Shown here piece after piece: positions 64,000 through 64,000 of a stretch of 64,000 bases of DNA. The DNA is from UBA4615 sp044368415 (GTDB taxonomy: Bacteria; Pseudomonadota; Gammaproteobacteria; Burkholderiales; Burkholderiaceae_E): assembly GCA_044368415.1 (NCBI GenBank), contig JBIPLJ010000003.1:69005-133004 (forward strand), in the 5' to 3' direction. The position numbers and the translations under genes are program-made. Below the pieces are notes generated by a model that was given only the letters and a program-made list of their open reading frames with translations, was not told the origin of the DNA and did no database searches. How positions within the stretch are numbered: the first letter of the stretch is position 1; every line of letters starts with the position of its first letter.

Positions 64000-64000
64000 G

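Overview
The window is a chromosomal segment of a high-GC (roughly two-thirds G+C) betaproteobacterium, most likely Burkholderiales. The evidence is consistent with that group: an urtABCDE-ure cluster, glcDEF, pstSCAB-phoU with a remote phoBR pair, the queA-tgt-yajC-secDF order, a cytochrome c'/b561 pair and a DUF2946-headed copper operon. Nearly all of it is densely packed core or near-core metabolism. There are no insertion sequences, phage genes or CRISPR arrays. The one RNA gene is a tRNA-Leu(CAA); one tandem glycine riboswitch is present.

Layout. 1-3 kb: 3' end of a deoxynucleoside kinase, then divergent galE and manC (nucleotide sugars). 3-6 kb: phoB-phoR behind a Pho box, meeting a C-terminally truncated tungstate-binding protein. 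6-12 kb: GST, AhpD-like protein, D-aminoacylase-type amidohydrolase, DUF808 membrane protein, AstE-like deacylase, a degenerate nuclease-fold membrane protein and a decayed LacI-family regulator. 12-19 kb: methyltransferase, ppk2 with its own Pho box, tRNA-Leu, and the leftward pstS-pstC-pstA-pstB-phoU operon starting from a near-perfect Pho box. 19-23.6 kb: leftward copper-type operon of a CruR-like DUF2946 leader protein, TonB receptor, Asp-box protein and thioredoxin-fold protein. 23.8-29.6 kb: queA-tgt-yajC-secD-secF and a small GNAT protein. 29.7-37 kb: cytochrome b561, MarR, cytochrome c', purB, a second GST, glutamate-synthase-like protein, mnmA and a Nudix hydrolase. 37-42.2 kb: pntAA-pntAB-small membrane protein-pntB, a DUF4870-like protein and two paralogous lipoproteins. 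42.2-53.6 kb: family-9 glycosyltransferase, glcDEF, a class III aminotransferase and, divergently, glycine riboswitch-gcvH-gcvP-gcvT. 53.7-64 kb: leftward urtA(partial)-urtBCDE-ureB-ureC-ureE-ureF-ureG-hupE-response regulator.

How the parts fit. Three PhoB-type sites (phoB, ppk2, pstS) tie phosphate sensing, high-affinity uptake and polyphosphate use into one local Pho regulon. Glycolate oxidase, an aminotransferase and the glycine cleavage system form a plausible glycolate-glyoxylate-glycine route. The urea transporter and urease genes are co-directional, but ureA (gamma subunit) and ureD are absent between urtE and ureB, where they usually lie. The most notable system is the DUF2946/CruR-headed operon. 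Its first product carries both a CXXC and a C-terminal RAPP motif, the two elements known from copper-responsive nascent-peptide control in Bordetella.

All assignments come from reading the sequence and recalling family features; no database search was run.
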